Of a stretch of DNA of 35,110 bases, positions 26,102 through 33,592 are shown one piece after another; the first letter of the stretch is position 1; the number at the start of each line of letters is the position of its first letter. Position numbers and translations under genes: made by a program. The notes under the pieces were generated by a model. That model was not told the DNA's origin. It saw nothing but the letters and a program-made list of their open reading frames with translations, and made no database searches. Source of the DNA: an uncultured Saprospiraceae bacterium (GTDB lineage Bacteria > Bacteroidota > Bacteroidia > Chitinophagales > Saprospiraceae); NCBI GenBank assembly GCA_905480595.1, contig CAJQQY010000144.1, positions 1 to 35,110 on the forward strand. The letters are read 5' to 3'.

Positions 26102-27236
26102 GTGACTTCTTTAATTTATCTGCAACATTTTCTAATTGGAATATCTTGCTCGTTCTAATTGCATTACAAACTATTCGTTCTACTAGAATTTCATCATTAC
26201 ATAGTAAATCGATAGCCTTATATATTGCTTCTTCAGATTTTATATCTACATTTAATGCACAATCATGTTCATTTAAGAAATTTGTTAAAAAAACTCCTTT
26301 TGGACTGTGTGCCAAGATTGGTTTACCACTTACTAAAAGAGGGATAGTTCGTGTAGGAAAAATAGTATCATATTCGACTTGAGTACGATCACCATCAAAA
26401 CCATGTGGTAATAGCATAATATCACACGATTTAAGTTTATTATGAAAATCTAATTCAGATAAAAAACCATAAACTTTCATTTCTGATTCTTTTATACCAT
26501 AACTTTTAAAAACTTTAGCATTTTGTTCCCCAAAGACATGGAGTTCGAAATCCGATTTTTTACTAATTACTTTTGCTAAACGTACAGCTGCATCTCTACA
26601 TGATTCATTTAAAGAACCTGTATATGCAAAAGTTATCTTATTCTCAAAATTAGTTTTAGATATAATTAATTCAGATTTGGGCAAATCAAATCCATGGACA
26701 AGTGTTTCAAATTTATTAGTTGGATACCTCATTTTATAATACTCCTTCATCCCATCACTCATTACAAAAATCTTTTGAGACACTTCGAAAATTTTTGGCT
26801 GAAACCATTTAGCAAACAATCTTCTATAACCTGAATAGTTATCTAAATAAGTATTATGAAACCAAGTATATAGTGGAATATCCATTTTCTTACTAACTCG
26901 AAAAGCTGCATAGAGATAAAAATCATCAGGAAAAATACAAAGCAATTTGTTTACATTTTCCTTCTTAATAACCTCACAAATTTTGTTAATGGTTTCTCTT
27001 ATATTTATCCACCGCAGATGAGTTTGCCCTCTTCCGTATAAGTTAATATTAGGATTAACATAATAAATTTTAGGATAATTATCTGGCCAAGAATTAACAT
27101 ATTTATTTGAAGGAGTTTCTCCTAACATTACAAGTTGATTTCGGTCAAACTGTTTAGCAATATTATTTACAATTACTGCCGACCCAGTTGACCAAGGATA
27201 TAAAGTCCAACTTATAATCATTAACTTTCCTTCCAT
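26091..27236 (-). CDS. Glycosyltransferase, GT4-like
   Basis: Up to 381 residues from ATG at 27234-27236; an internal ATG five codons on (MIISWTLYPWSTGS) is equally possible and has a better-placed GGAAGGA. The N-terminal domain shows STGSAVIVNNIAKQF, the glycine-rich loop of GT-B enzymes. The donor domain has KITFAYTGSLNESCRDAAVR, FGEQNAKVFKSYGI, MLLPHGFDGD and FPTRTIPLLVSGKPILAHSP, typical though diverged GT4 features. A soluble or membrane-associated cytoplasmic transferase of unknown specificity. It overlaps the O-antigen ligase gene by 11 bases. Upstream is a 196-base gap with a broken epimerase start and a hairpin-like inverted repeat, so it may have its own promoter. Confidence 0.82.
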   Translation of the reverse strand: MEGKLMIISWTLYPWSTGSAVIVNNIAKQFDRNQLVMLGETPSNKYVNSWPDNYPKIYYVNPNINLYGRGQTHLRWINIRETINKICEVIKKENVNKLLCIFPDDFYLYAAFRVSKKMDIPLYTWFHNTYLDNYSGYRRLFAKWFQPKIFEVSQKIFVMSDGMKEYYKMRYPTNKFETLVHGFDLPKSELIISKTNFENKITFAYTGSLNESCRDAAVRLAKVISKKSDFELHVFGEQNAKVFKSYGIKESEMKVYGFLSELDFHNKLKSCDIMLLPHGFDGDRTQVEYDTIFPTRTIPLLVSGKPILAHSPKGVFLTNFLNEHDCALNVDIKSEEAIYKAIDLLCNDEILVERIVCNAIRTSKIFQLENVADKLKKSLEN

Positions 27237-27268
27237 ACAAGTAATTCTTTTCTCAACTTTTAACTATT

Positions 27269-27289
27269 TCTTCAAATATAATTTGAAGA
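27269..27289 (-). promoter_or_regulatory. Inverted repeat with possible Bacteroidota -7 box
   Basis: The arms TCTTCAAAT and ATTTGAAGA (9 bp, perfect) are separated by 3 bases, 33 bases upstream of the glycosyltransferase start at 27236. On the minus strand the second arm overlaps TATATTTG (27273-27280), which fits the Bacteroidota sigma -7 consensus TAnnTTTG. A TTG at the expected upstream spacing was not found. There is no U-run after the stem, so it is not a convincing terminator. It could be a promoter, an operator or chance in AT-rich DNA. Confidence 0.22.
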
Positions 27290-27346
27290 GGTTTTGTACC
27301 TTATATTCAAAATAATATATTTTCCTCCTGTGATATTATCTACGTC

Positions 27347-27433
27347 CTAGATTTTCCAGCCGAGTGCTTTAAAATGGCGAACGACTTCGGGTGTAATCAG
27401 GCCGGATGATCCGGTGACTAATAGTTTATTCAT
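27347..27433 (-). pseudogene. NAD-dependent epimerase/dehydratase, N-terminal stump
   Basis: From ATG at 27431-27433 it reads MNKLLVTGSSGLITPEVVRH, then FKALGWKI and TAG. LLVTGSSGLIGSEVVRHF is the Rossmann start of the sugar-nucleotide epimerase group related to CDP-tyvelose (CDP-paratose) 2-epimerase. Here the second part of the glycine motif is altered (GLITP rather than GLIGS) and the frame stops after 28 codons. The out-of-place DVDN after the stop resembles the VDNN that normally follows. The ATG overlaps the FkbM gene stop by one base (TAATG), an operon-like junction. GC is about 45% by hand count, higher than its surroundings. The remaining 300 or so codons are absent; nothing else is recognised in 27237-27346. 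Confidence 0.7.
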
Positions 27434-28335
27434 TATTTAAATTTATGCTTGAAATTTTTTAAATGTTCAGGATTAGTAAAAAGAAGTATATCTCCTTCAA
27501 TATATTTATTGTCGAAATGTTGTCTTAAAAATGGAATAGTTATATTCTCTACATTAATTAAAGTTCCTTTTTTATTGAGTAGAAGCATATTGAAATTTTC
27601 ATTTAACTTATTCAAATATGCTTCAATATCCATCTCATTACGTTGGAGGGAAGTAAGATTAAACTCTATACAACCAATTTGATCAATGTTTAGATTATGG
27701 AATTTACTCATTCCGTTTAGGACAAAAGGTTCAAATCCTTCTACATCTATTTTAAAGAGTATAGTCTTTAAATCTAGTTTTAGATTTAATATCCAATCAT
27801 CTAACCGGTAGGAACTTACTTTTACTTCTACTGTTTTTTGGACAAAATTTTGAGGAAGAGCGGTTGACCTTCCTGAGGAAGTTTTATCGATAAAAAAGGT
27901 TACCTCCTCAATATTTTCATCAGCTGCGAGGCCATTAATAATAGCTATTTTCTCTTTTTGAGGATGGCTTTTTTTTGATTTGATTAAGTAATCATATAAA
28001 AAAGGGTTCGCTTCTACTCCAATAATCTTTTTTACAAAATCAGGATAATTATTATCTAAAAAAACTTCGCCATAGTTTGCGCCAACATCAAGTGCAATGT
28101 CTGGTCGGAACAAGTTCATGGCTGTGCGCCAGTATTTTTTTATATATGGTTGACCGGCTCCTTTGTTTCTCAGAAGGGAGAATCCACGACTTTCAAAAGG
28201 GTCAGCAAAAAGAAAATTTTTAGAATAATTAAGTGTTACCCGGTTTGGGGTTAACCTTTTTTCTTCAATTATTATTTTTAATAGAAAAAACCATTTGATT
28301 AAAAAAGGAAATTGTTTTTTGATTATTGCTTTCAA
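27433..28335 (-). CDS. FkbM family methyltransferase
   Basis: 300 residues. The SAM-binding motif I is LDVGANYGE at 82-90, followed by IIGVEANPFLYDYL (motif II acidic residue Glu108). KIDVEGFEPFVLNG at 194-207 is the family's hallmark D-V-E-G-x-E. The family O-methylates many small molecules and sugars; in polysaccharide loci it usually caps or decorates a sugar hydroxyl. The start is TTG at 28333-28335, directly after the TAA of the flippase gene, with no ATG option nearby. It ends in TAATG shared with the broken epimerase. Function as a methyltransferase is likely; target is unknown. Confidence 0.87.
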   Translation of the reverse strand: MKAIIKKQFPFLIKWFFLLKIIIEEKRLTPNRVTLNYSKNFLFADPFESRGFSLLRNKGAGQPYIKKYWRTAMNLFRPDIALDVGANYGEVFLDNNYPDFVKKIIGVEANPFLYDYLIKSKKSHPQKEKIAIINGLAADENIEEVTFFIDKTSSGRSTALPQNFVQKTVEVKVSSYRLDDWILNLKLDLKTILFKIDVEGFEPFVLNGMSKFHNLNIDQIGCIEFNLTSLQRNEMDIEAYLNKLNENFNMLLLNKKGTLINVENITIPFLRQHFDNKYIEGDILLFTNPEHLKNFKHKFK

Positions 28336-29661
28336 TTATTTTAATTTTTTAATTAATGCCGTTACTAACCCTGTATATTGATTTTTTATCCATATCAAAT
28401 CATCATTCGTCAGAATCAACATCTTTCTAATAGATAAATTAAAGTGTTTTTTTGTAAAGTAGATGCAAAATAAAGAAACAGAAAAATAACCTATACTGGA
28501 AGCTATCGCTGCACCTTTAATGTGAAATATCGGGATTAAGATAAAGTATAAAACAATACTTATTAAAGAACCAAATGCAGTTGCTTTAGAGGTGTCTAAT
28601 ATTCGGCCGCTCCCAGATAATAATTTGGTAATAACTTTCGCAGGTATATAAAGTAATGCTCCAGGAGCAAGAATCAGGAGAGGAATAACGCTTTCATTAT
28701 ATTCTGATCCATATCCATAAGGTATAATTATAAATATACATAGACAAACCCAGAGAAGTGCAATGAAAAAAGAGAGTGAAAATAAAAGGCGATGAATCTG
28801 CTCTGTTAATGCAATTTTAGCATTTAAGTCTTTTTCAGCAGCTATTCTATTAAACAAGACAGGGCCAATACTATCAGGTATTATCCATAACATTTCAGCC
28901 AAAACTACTCCTACTGAATAAAAACCTAATGATGTGGCTGATACCACTCCCCCTAATATAATTTGATCTAATCGTACATTTGCTTTGACAGACATATCTC
29001 CTAACCAACCCTTGATGCCATATTTAAAGCTTTTCTTTATAAATTTCACATTAATATTATAGAGCTGAGGGTAAATTTTGAAAAATCTAATGCATATTAT
29101 TAAAGCTAATGAAACATTTAATATAACAAGTCCATAAATAACGCCATCTATTCTTAAGGCTAATATATAGATGAGGGTAATCATGATAATTGGGTTCATG
29201 ATTACCTTCAAAATATCAAGTAAATTAAGTAGATGGAAACGTGAAGCCCCTTTTGCTAATCTACTTAGAAAAAAGAAAATACTATTAGATATTAAAACAA
29301 TCCCTAATAGTAAGATTTGATTTTGTGTTAATTTATCATTCATTTCTCCCAAGAAACCAACCCTCCAAAATAAATACAACAACACCGTATTTATAAAACC
29401 AATAAAAATTCCAACACAGAGAGTTGAAAAACCGACCTCTTGTGGATTGAATTCCTTATTACTAATATAATAGGTAAACCCTCCACCAATACCTAGCGAG
29501 AATATGGGGATAAAAAAGGAAGTTATTACAAGAATGTAAGAATAAACCCCTTTTCCTTCCGCTCCCAGATACCGTGCAATCCAGATTGAGGCAAAAAAAG
29601 TAATCGGATACAAGAAAAGTTTTGTACTCAGATTACTTAAAGAATAGATTGCTGATTTCAA
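28336..29661 (-). CDS. wzx: Polysaccharide flippase, Wzx-like (Wzx2)
   Basis: 441 residues with about 12 hydrophobic segments. The N-terminus has LYPITFFASIWIARYLGAEG and KGVYSYILVITSF, the LGxxxxGxYS pattern of polysaccharide exporters, then repeated helices and the central segment GWLGDMSVKANVRLDQIILG that family members share. It moves lipid-linked repeat units across the inner membrane. The start is TTG at 29659-29661, directly after the TAG of the dioxygenase gene. It is clearly distinct from Wzx1 at 3507-4994, which indicates two export routes or a composite locus. In position it belongs with the nonulosonic acid genes. Confidence 0.9.
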   Translation of the reverse strand: MKSAIYSLSNLSTKLFLYPITFFASIWIARYLGAEGKGVYSYILVITSFFIPIFSLGIGGGFTYYISNKEFNPQEVGFSTLCVGIFIGFINTVLLYLFWRVGFLGEMNDKLTQNQILLLGIVLISNSIFFFLSRLAKGASRFHLLNLLDILKVIMNPIIMITLIYILALRIDGVIYGLVILNVSLALIICIRFFKIYPQLYNINVKFIKKSFKYGIKGWLGDMSVKANVRLDQIILGGVVSATSLGFYSVGVVLAEMLWIIPDSIGPVLFNRIAAEKDLNAKIALTEQIHRLLFSLSFFIALLWVCLCIFIIIPYGYGSEYNESVIPLLILAPGALLYIPAKVITKLLSGSGRILDTSKATAFGSLISIVLYFILIPIFHIKGAAIASSIGYFSVSLFCIYFTKKHFNLSIRKMLILTNDDLIWIKNQYTGLVTALIKKLK

Positions 29662-30510
29662 CTATATAAATGGATTAAAACGGGCACTAAAGGCTAGGGC
29701 AATTCGTTTACTTCCAGCTTCACCTCTAAGTCTTCGGTGAAATCCTAAGGTATTCGCCATAACAAAGGTATTTTTCTTCGCAAGGAAATGTGTTTCTTCT
29801 AAATTGAGTTCATTCAACTCCTCATTTGAAATTCTACGGGAATGAATATTTCCTTTCCCCAAACTATATTTATAGGATTTATTATACCTATCTGTTATTT
29901 TATTGTTATTAGACCCTTTTACATAAACAAAGGGAGCATTCTTATATTCTACATCCGAAATATATAACCATGCCTTATGAGTATTAAAAAAGGTATCTTC
30001 GTGAAGTGTTGTTTCGGGATCTTTCTTAGCGTTATCTTCTCCCTGAATAAGGCAAGACAAGAGGCGGACTATTTTTTTTATATCTACATCTCGTCGTTCT
30101 GCGGCTTTAAAATATTGTTCGATTTTTTTATTTCCTAAAACAGCATTAATAGTCGAGTATTCCTTTAGTCTTTGATTCGCAATATTGGTATAAAAATTTG
30201 GACCATCTTCCCTTTTGACAGAGGGTTCCAAATTTTCTATTGCGTGGTGGCATTCCTTTTCTAATTGTTCGAATATTTCTTGAGGTAAAAAATTTGGAAT
30301 AACTATGATACCTTTTTCTCTCAGCGTTTTAATATGAGGTGAAGTTTCATCCGTTAAGAATTTTGGTCGAATCCCATATCGTTTTTCTGCCAGCCAAATT
30401 CTAAAAGGCTGAGCACCCAAACGATTCACAATTTGATTGTGGATCATTTTTTTAGAACTAAAAATATTCAATAGTGGCATCTTCGAGAGTGCATAGTCAA
30501 TTTTGTTCAT
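29662..30510 (-). CDS. Phytanoyl-CoA dioxygenase (PhyH) family protein
   Basis: 282 residues. The jelly-roll Fe(II)/2-oxoglutarate dioxygenase core shows LREKGIIVIPNFLPQEIFEQ at 63-82 (family start), the iron-binding pair His170 and Asp172 in TTLHEDTFFNTHKAWLYISD, the glycan-locus version of PFVYVKGSN at 193-201, the distal His258 in ANTLGFHRR, and Arg269 in KRIALAFSAR for the 2-oxoglutarate carboxylate. All four expected ligands are present, so it should be active. It would hydroxylate or otherwise oxidise a small molecule, perhaps a sugar or acyl group of the repeat unit. It overlaps the upstream glycosyltransferase-like gene by 14 bases and is followed directly by Wzx2. Substrate is unknown. 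Confidence 0.83.
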   Translation of the reverse strand: MNKIDYALSKMPLLNIFSSKKMIHNQIVNRLGAQPFRIWLAEKRYGIRPKFLTDETSPHIKTLREKGIIVIPNFLPQEIFEQLEKECHHAIENLEPSVKREDGPNFYTNIANQRLKEYSTINAVLGNKKIEQYFKAAERRDVDIKKIVRLLSCLIQGEDNAKKDPETTLHEDTFFNTHKAWLYISDVEYKNAPFVYVKGSNNNKITDRYNKSYKYSLGKGNIHSRRISNEELNELNLEETHFLAKKNTFVMANTLGFHRRLRGEAGSKRIALAFSARFNPFI

Positions 30511-31930
30511 GAACTATTTTTTTAGAGATGAAAAATGATAAAAACGAGTCAACTATTTTTTCAGTAGCAGGATCAGTAAAGTTTGCACATTCTTGTTCTA
30601 TAGTCAGTTTTCGATTGCTTAAGTTAAAATCAGGGTTTAGAATATACTTTTTAAGCACTATAGCCAATTCATTAAAAGAATGAACAACACTTGCTCCACC
30701 TAAAGATGTGAATTTATTAAGATGGTTATAGTCGATCAATCTTTTAGAAGATTGCCAATATGGTAATTGATAATCGCCATCAAAAGAAGTTATAATAACA
30801 GGTACCCCACACATCAAAGCATCTATACTCAAGGTGCTTCCAGAGTTTAAGGAGATACTGCAACCTGCCAACAAATGAGAAAGTCTCGTCATATCCTGTT
30901 CCTGCATTGACCAGGGCATCTTACTTTTAACAAGTTGGGGATAATCAACAGCCACCCTTTCATTATGCATGGCCTTTAACCTTGGCAGCCAGCTTGAGTC
31001 TGCCATGCTACCCTGCACATTTTGTGGGTGAGGACGTACAACCAGTTGCATATCTTTACCAAAAGTATCCTTCCCTATTTCTACAGCCAACCATTCCACA
31101 ATATCGATTTCTTTTGATGCGAAACGAGGGGAACTCATGCCAAAAAACAAGTATGGTTTACCTGCTTGAAGCCCAAGTTTTTTTAAATGGATTTCTGGTT
31201 TTGAATTTTCTCTACTTTCGATGTGTAAATCAAAATGAGGAACCCCACAAACGTGAATTTTCTCATCAGGGATATTATAGTAATCCTTCAATTCTTTTTG
31301 CATTATTGGTCCCCATGCAATATATTCATCGGCTAATTGGGGAAAATGCCCTTTACAGGAAATATTATCCCAGCTAAGCAGGTGAATAACTGTTTTAATA
31401 CCTTTCAGCTTGGCTGCTTTGAGTAACATAGCTTCTGAAAAATTAACCGGGTAGGTAGAAACAATAAGTTCAGGATTGATTAAATCCAATAATGATTGAG
31501 CCTCAATATTTTCCAGATACCTCTCTTCTCTTTTTTTGTACCAAGTCCTTAAGCCTGGCATCATTTTGCATAAATAATAACAAAGCATCAATAACCTGGG
31601 ACGTATATGTCTCCATGGGTTTTTTGCTTTATTAAACTTTGTTGTATGCAGGTGTTTTTCCCAAAGTGCAGGGTTAGCTTTAATGTCTTCAAGGAAATAT
31701 TTTCGGGCATTATGATATTGATCGTCCCAAAAAGATAAATCAGGATTGAATTCAAAAAGCTCGACACCTGTTTTAATGCAGTAAGATTTAAGATTTTTAT
31801 CTTCCTTATCTGGTGCTATCAAAGCCACCTTTTTGCCTTCTTCGACGAGAGTGCCAAGTAAATCGGTTTGCATCACCATCCGTGCTGCAAAGCCATGAGA
31901 AATTATATAACAAATGTCTATTTTAGCCAT
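30497..31930 (-). CDS. Putative GT-B glycosyltransferase
   Basis: 477 residues. It reads like a two-domain GT-B protein: N-terminal IDICYIISHGFAARMVMQTD and LLGTLVEEGKKVALIAPD, a mid-protein HLLSWDNISCKGHFPQLADE and IHVCGVPHFDLH (a linker pattern also seen in CDP-glycerol transferase-like and capsule transferase families), then YLFFGMSSPRF, QLVVRPHPQN and ISLNSGSTLSIDALMCGVPV in the donor domain. It directly follows the CMP-sugar synthetase gene with an 8-base overlap, so it is a candidate nonulosonic acid transferase; this is inference. Parts of the gene (about 30900-31060) look noticeably richer in G and C than its neighbours, which may reflect separate acquisition. The family is not securely named. 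Confidence 0.68.
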   Translation of the reverse strand: MAKIDICYIISHGFAARMVMQTDLLGTLVEEGKKVALIAPDKEDKNLKSYCIKTGVELFEFNPDLSFWDDQYHNARKYFLEDIKANPALWEKHLHTTKFNKAKNPWRHIRPRLLMLCYYLCKMMPGLRTWYKKREERYLENIEAQSLLDLINPELIVSTYPVNFSEAMLLKAAKLKGIKTVIHLLSWDNISCKGHFPQLADEYIAWGPIMQKELKDYYNIPDEKIHVCGVPHFDLHIESRENSKPEIHLKKLGLQAGKPYLFFGMSSPRFASKEIDIVEWLAVEIGKDTFGKDMQLVVRPHPQNVQGSMADSSWLPRLKAMHNERVAVDYPQLVKSKMPWSMQEQDMTRLSHLLAGCSISLNSGSTLSIDALMCGVPVIITSFDGDYQLPYWQSSKRLIDYNHLNKFTSLGGASVVHSFNELAIVLKKYILNPDFNLSNRKLTIEQECANFTDPATEKIVDSFLSFFISKKIVHEQN

Positions 31931-32624
31931 TTTTAAACATTATTTTTTGAAGCATAAATTCCGCAAATTCAAAATCGATCGGGTCATTGATATCAATAGA
32001 TCTTTCTCTTAGCATTTCAAATCCTAGGCATTTATCTCCTATAATTTTTCCAGATTGAATACTTTTTATTTTGGAAGCATATACAGAGCAATTTCTGACA
32101 AATAACTCAGGAAGTTCATGTGCAGCCATCCTTCCAGCTTCTTCTTCTAGAAATGGTTTTAATTGAAGATCTTGTAATGTTTTAAGTTTTGCAGGATGTA
32201 TGGCATGATCTAGTTTCATGATAGAAACAGAAGAATCTGCATCAGAATTATACAATAGTTTAATCGTATTATCAATATCTTCTCCTAAGGTAAATGGAGA
32301 AGTTGGTTGAATAATTACCACGATATCATACTCCTTAGATAAAGTTTCAATCGCATGATTAACATAAGTAATTGCAGGAGCCAAATCACCTGAAATATTA
32401 CTTGGTCGTTTTAAACAAATTAAATTTTGATATTCTTTACCTATTTTTAAAATATCATCATCATCAGAACTAAGTACAAAGTCTGTGATCTCTTTAGATT
32501 TCAAAGTGCTTTCTATAGAATACCTGACAAGTTCTTTACCGCCAAGTTTCTTTTTATTCTTTCCTGGAATTCGTTTTGATCCTCCTCTTGCGGGTATTAT
32601 TCCTAATATTTTTATTTTATCCAA
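31923..32624 (-). CDS. neuA: CMP-nonulosonate (CMP-sialic/legionaminic acid) synthetase
   Basis: 233 residues, standard length for acylneuraminate cytidylyltransferase. It opens ILGIIPARGGSKRIPGKNKK (residues 7-26, the CTP-binding loop), followed by SSDDDDIL, LKRPSNISGD, IIQPTSPFTLGEDID and the C-terminal RSIDINDPIDFEFAE, all conserved in the NeuA/LegF/PseF group. It activates a nine-carbon keto acid with CTP in the cytoplasm. Start is TTG at 32622-32624; an in-frame TAG lies 12 bases upstream and no ATG is available. It sits 16 bases after the hydroxyacid dehydrogenase and overlaps the next transferase by 8 bases. Sequence alone does not decide between sialic and legionaminic acid. Confidence 0.9.
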   Translation of the reverse strand: MDKIKILGIIPARGGSKRIPGKNKKKLGGKELVRYSIESTLKSKEITDFVLSSDDDDILKIGKEYQNLICLKRPSNISGDLAPAITYVNHAIETLSKEYDIVVIIQPTSPFTLGEDIDNTIKLLYNSDADSSVSIMKLDHAIHPAKLKTLQDLQLKPFLEEEAGRMAAHELPELFVRNCSVYASKIKSIQSGKIIGDKCLGFEMLRERSIDINDPIDFEFAEFMLQKIMFKNG

Positions 32625-32640
32625 AATAGAATTCTATTAT

Positions 32641-33591
32641 TTAAATTTTTTCTTCAATAGATATTGCTCGAAGTAATTTTTGAGCAATAAACTTTTCTGT
32701 TTTTTCAAAAGATTCAAAAGTGCATCCGCCAATGTGGGGAGTAATAATCAAATTTCGATGATTATTTGAGTAATTAATCAAGGCATTATTTGCAATATTC
32801 GGTTCACCATAAAGTACGTCCAAAGCTGCTCCTGCTATCTTTCCTTCTTGAAGTGATTTTAATAATTCTTTATCATCTACGATTCCACCTCGACTAGTAT
32901 TGATGAGCCATTTTTTTCTATTAAATTTTTGGAAAATAGCTTTATCAAAAAGGTGATGAGTTGATTCGTTATACGTTGCATGAATTGAAATAATATCACT
33001 TTCCTTTATACACTTTTCCAATGAATCAAATCGCTTTATATAATTTGGATGGTTTTTGGGTTCGGCATCATAAAATCCAACTTCACATCCAAAGGTGTAA
33101 AAGTATTCTGCAACGATTTCTCCTAAGCGACCGTAACCAATTATCCCAACTCTTTTTTGAAATAATTCAACTCCTCGAAACAAATCTCTTCGCCACTTTT
33201 TTTGATGAACATCAGTTACAGCAGGTACAGCATTTCTCATTAACATCATTGCTAACAACATAGTATGTTCTGCGGTTGCCCTTACTTCTTTTAAAAATTC
33301 TTTTTCCCCTCTGAGGCAAATTATATTGATTCCTTTTCTATTGCAAAGTCCTTCATCAAGGTGATCGATTCCTGTTACGGGAGTAACTAGATATTTACAT
33401 CGAGTAGATTCATCAATAACATCATCATCAATTTGATAGGCTAAACGAAACCAAAAAATGTCAATTTCTTGAAGCTTTTCTTTTAGCTTTTCTCTTTTTA
33501 CAGAGCCTGTTGTTACCTCAAAATGCTCTTTAAGTAAATCAATAACTTCTAGCGAAAAATCCTGCGTTTCGGCAATATGCAATTTCAACAT
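32641..33591 (-). CDS. D-isomer-specific 2-hydroxyacid dehydrogenase family protein
   Basis: 316 residues. The NAD-binding motif GYGRLG is at 152-157 with Asp175 at the end of the second strand. The catalytic set is present: Arg234 in NTSRGG, Glu263 in YGEP and His286 in TPHIGG, with the family segment RATAEHTMLLAMML at 104-117. Such enzymes reduce 2-keto acids or oxidise D-2-hydroxy acids; the closest named families are phosphoglycerate and erythronate-4-phosphate dehydrogenase. The gene lies between the NeuC-like and NeuA-like genes, with one base between it and the NeuC stop, so it is part of the nonulosonic acid operon rather than a housekeeping gene. A role on a keto-acid sugar or side-chain precursor is possible but unproven. 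Confidence 0.87.
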   Translation of the reverse strand: MLKLHIAETQDFSLEVIDLLKEHFEVTTGSVKREKLKEKLQEIDIFWFRLAYQIDDDVIDESTRCKYLVTPVTGIDHLDEGLCNRKGINIICLRGEKEFLKEVRATAEHTMLLAMMLMRNAVPAVTDVHQKKWRRDLFRGVELFQKRVGIIGYGRLGEIVAEYFYTFGCEVGFYDAEPKNHPNYIKRFDSLEKCIKESDIISIHATYNESTHHLFDKAIFQKFNRKKWLINTSRGGIVDDKELLKSLQEGKIAGAALDVLYGEPNIANNALINYSNNHRNLIITPHIGGCTFESFEKTEKFIAQKLLRAISIEEKI

Positions 33592-33592
33592 A

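Noticed and set aside
27269-27289. Rho-independent terminator
   Set aside because: The stem is AT-rich and no U-run follows it on the transcribed strand.
30982-31377. 131-codon plus-strand open frame, the longest on that strand
   Set aside because: Fully inside the well-supported transferase gene on the other strand; no recognisable motif.
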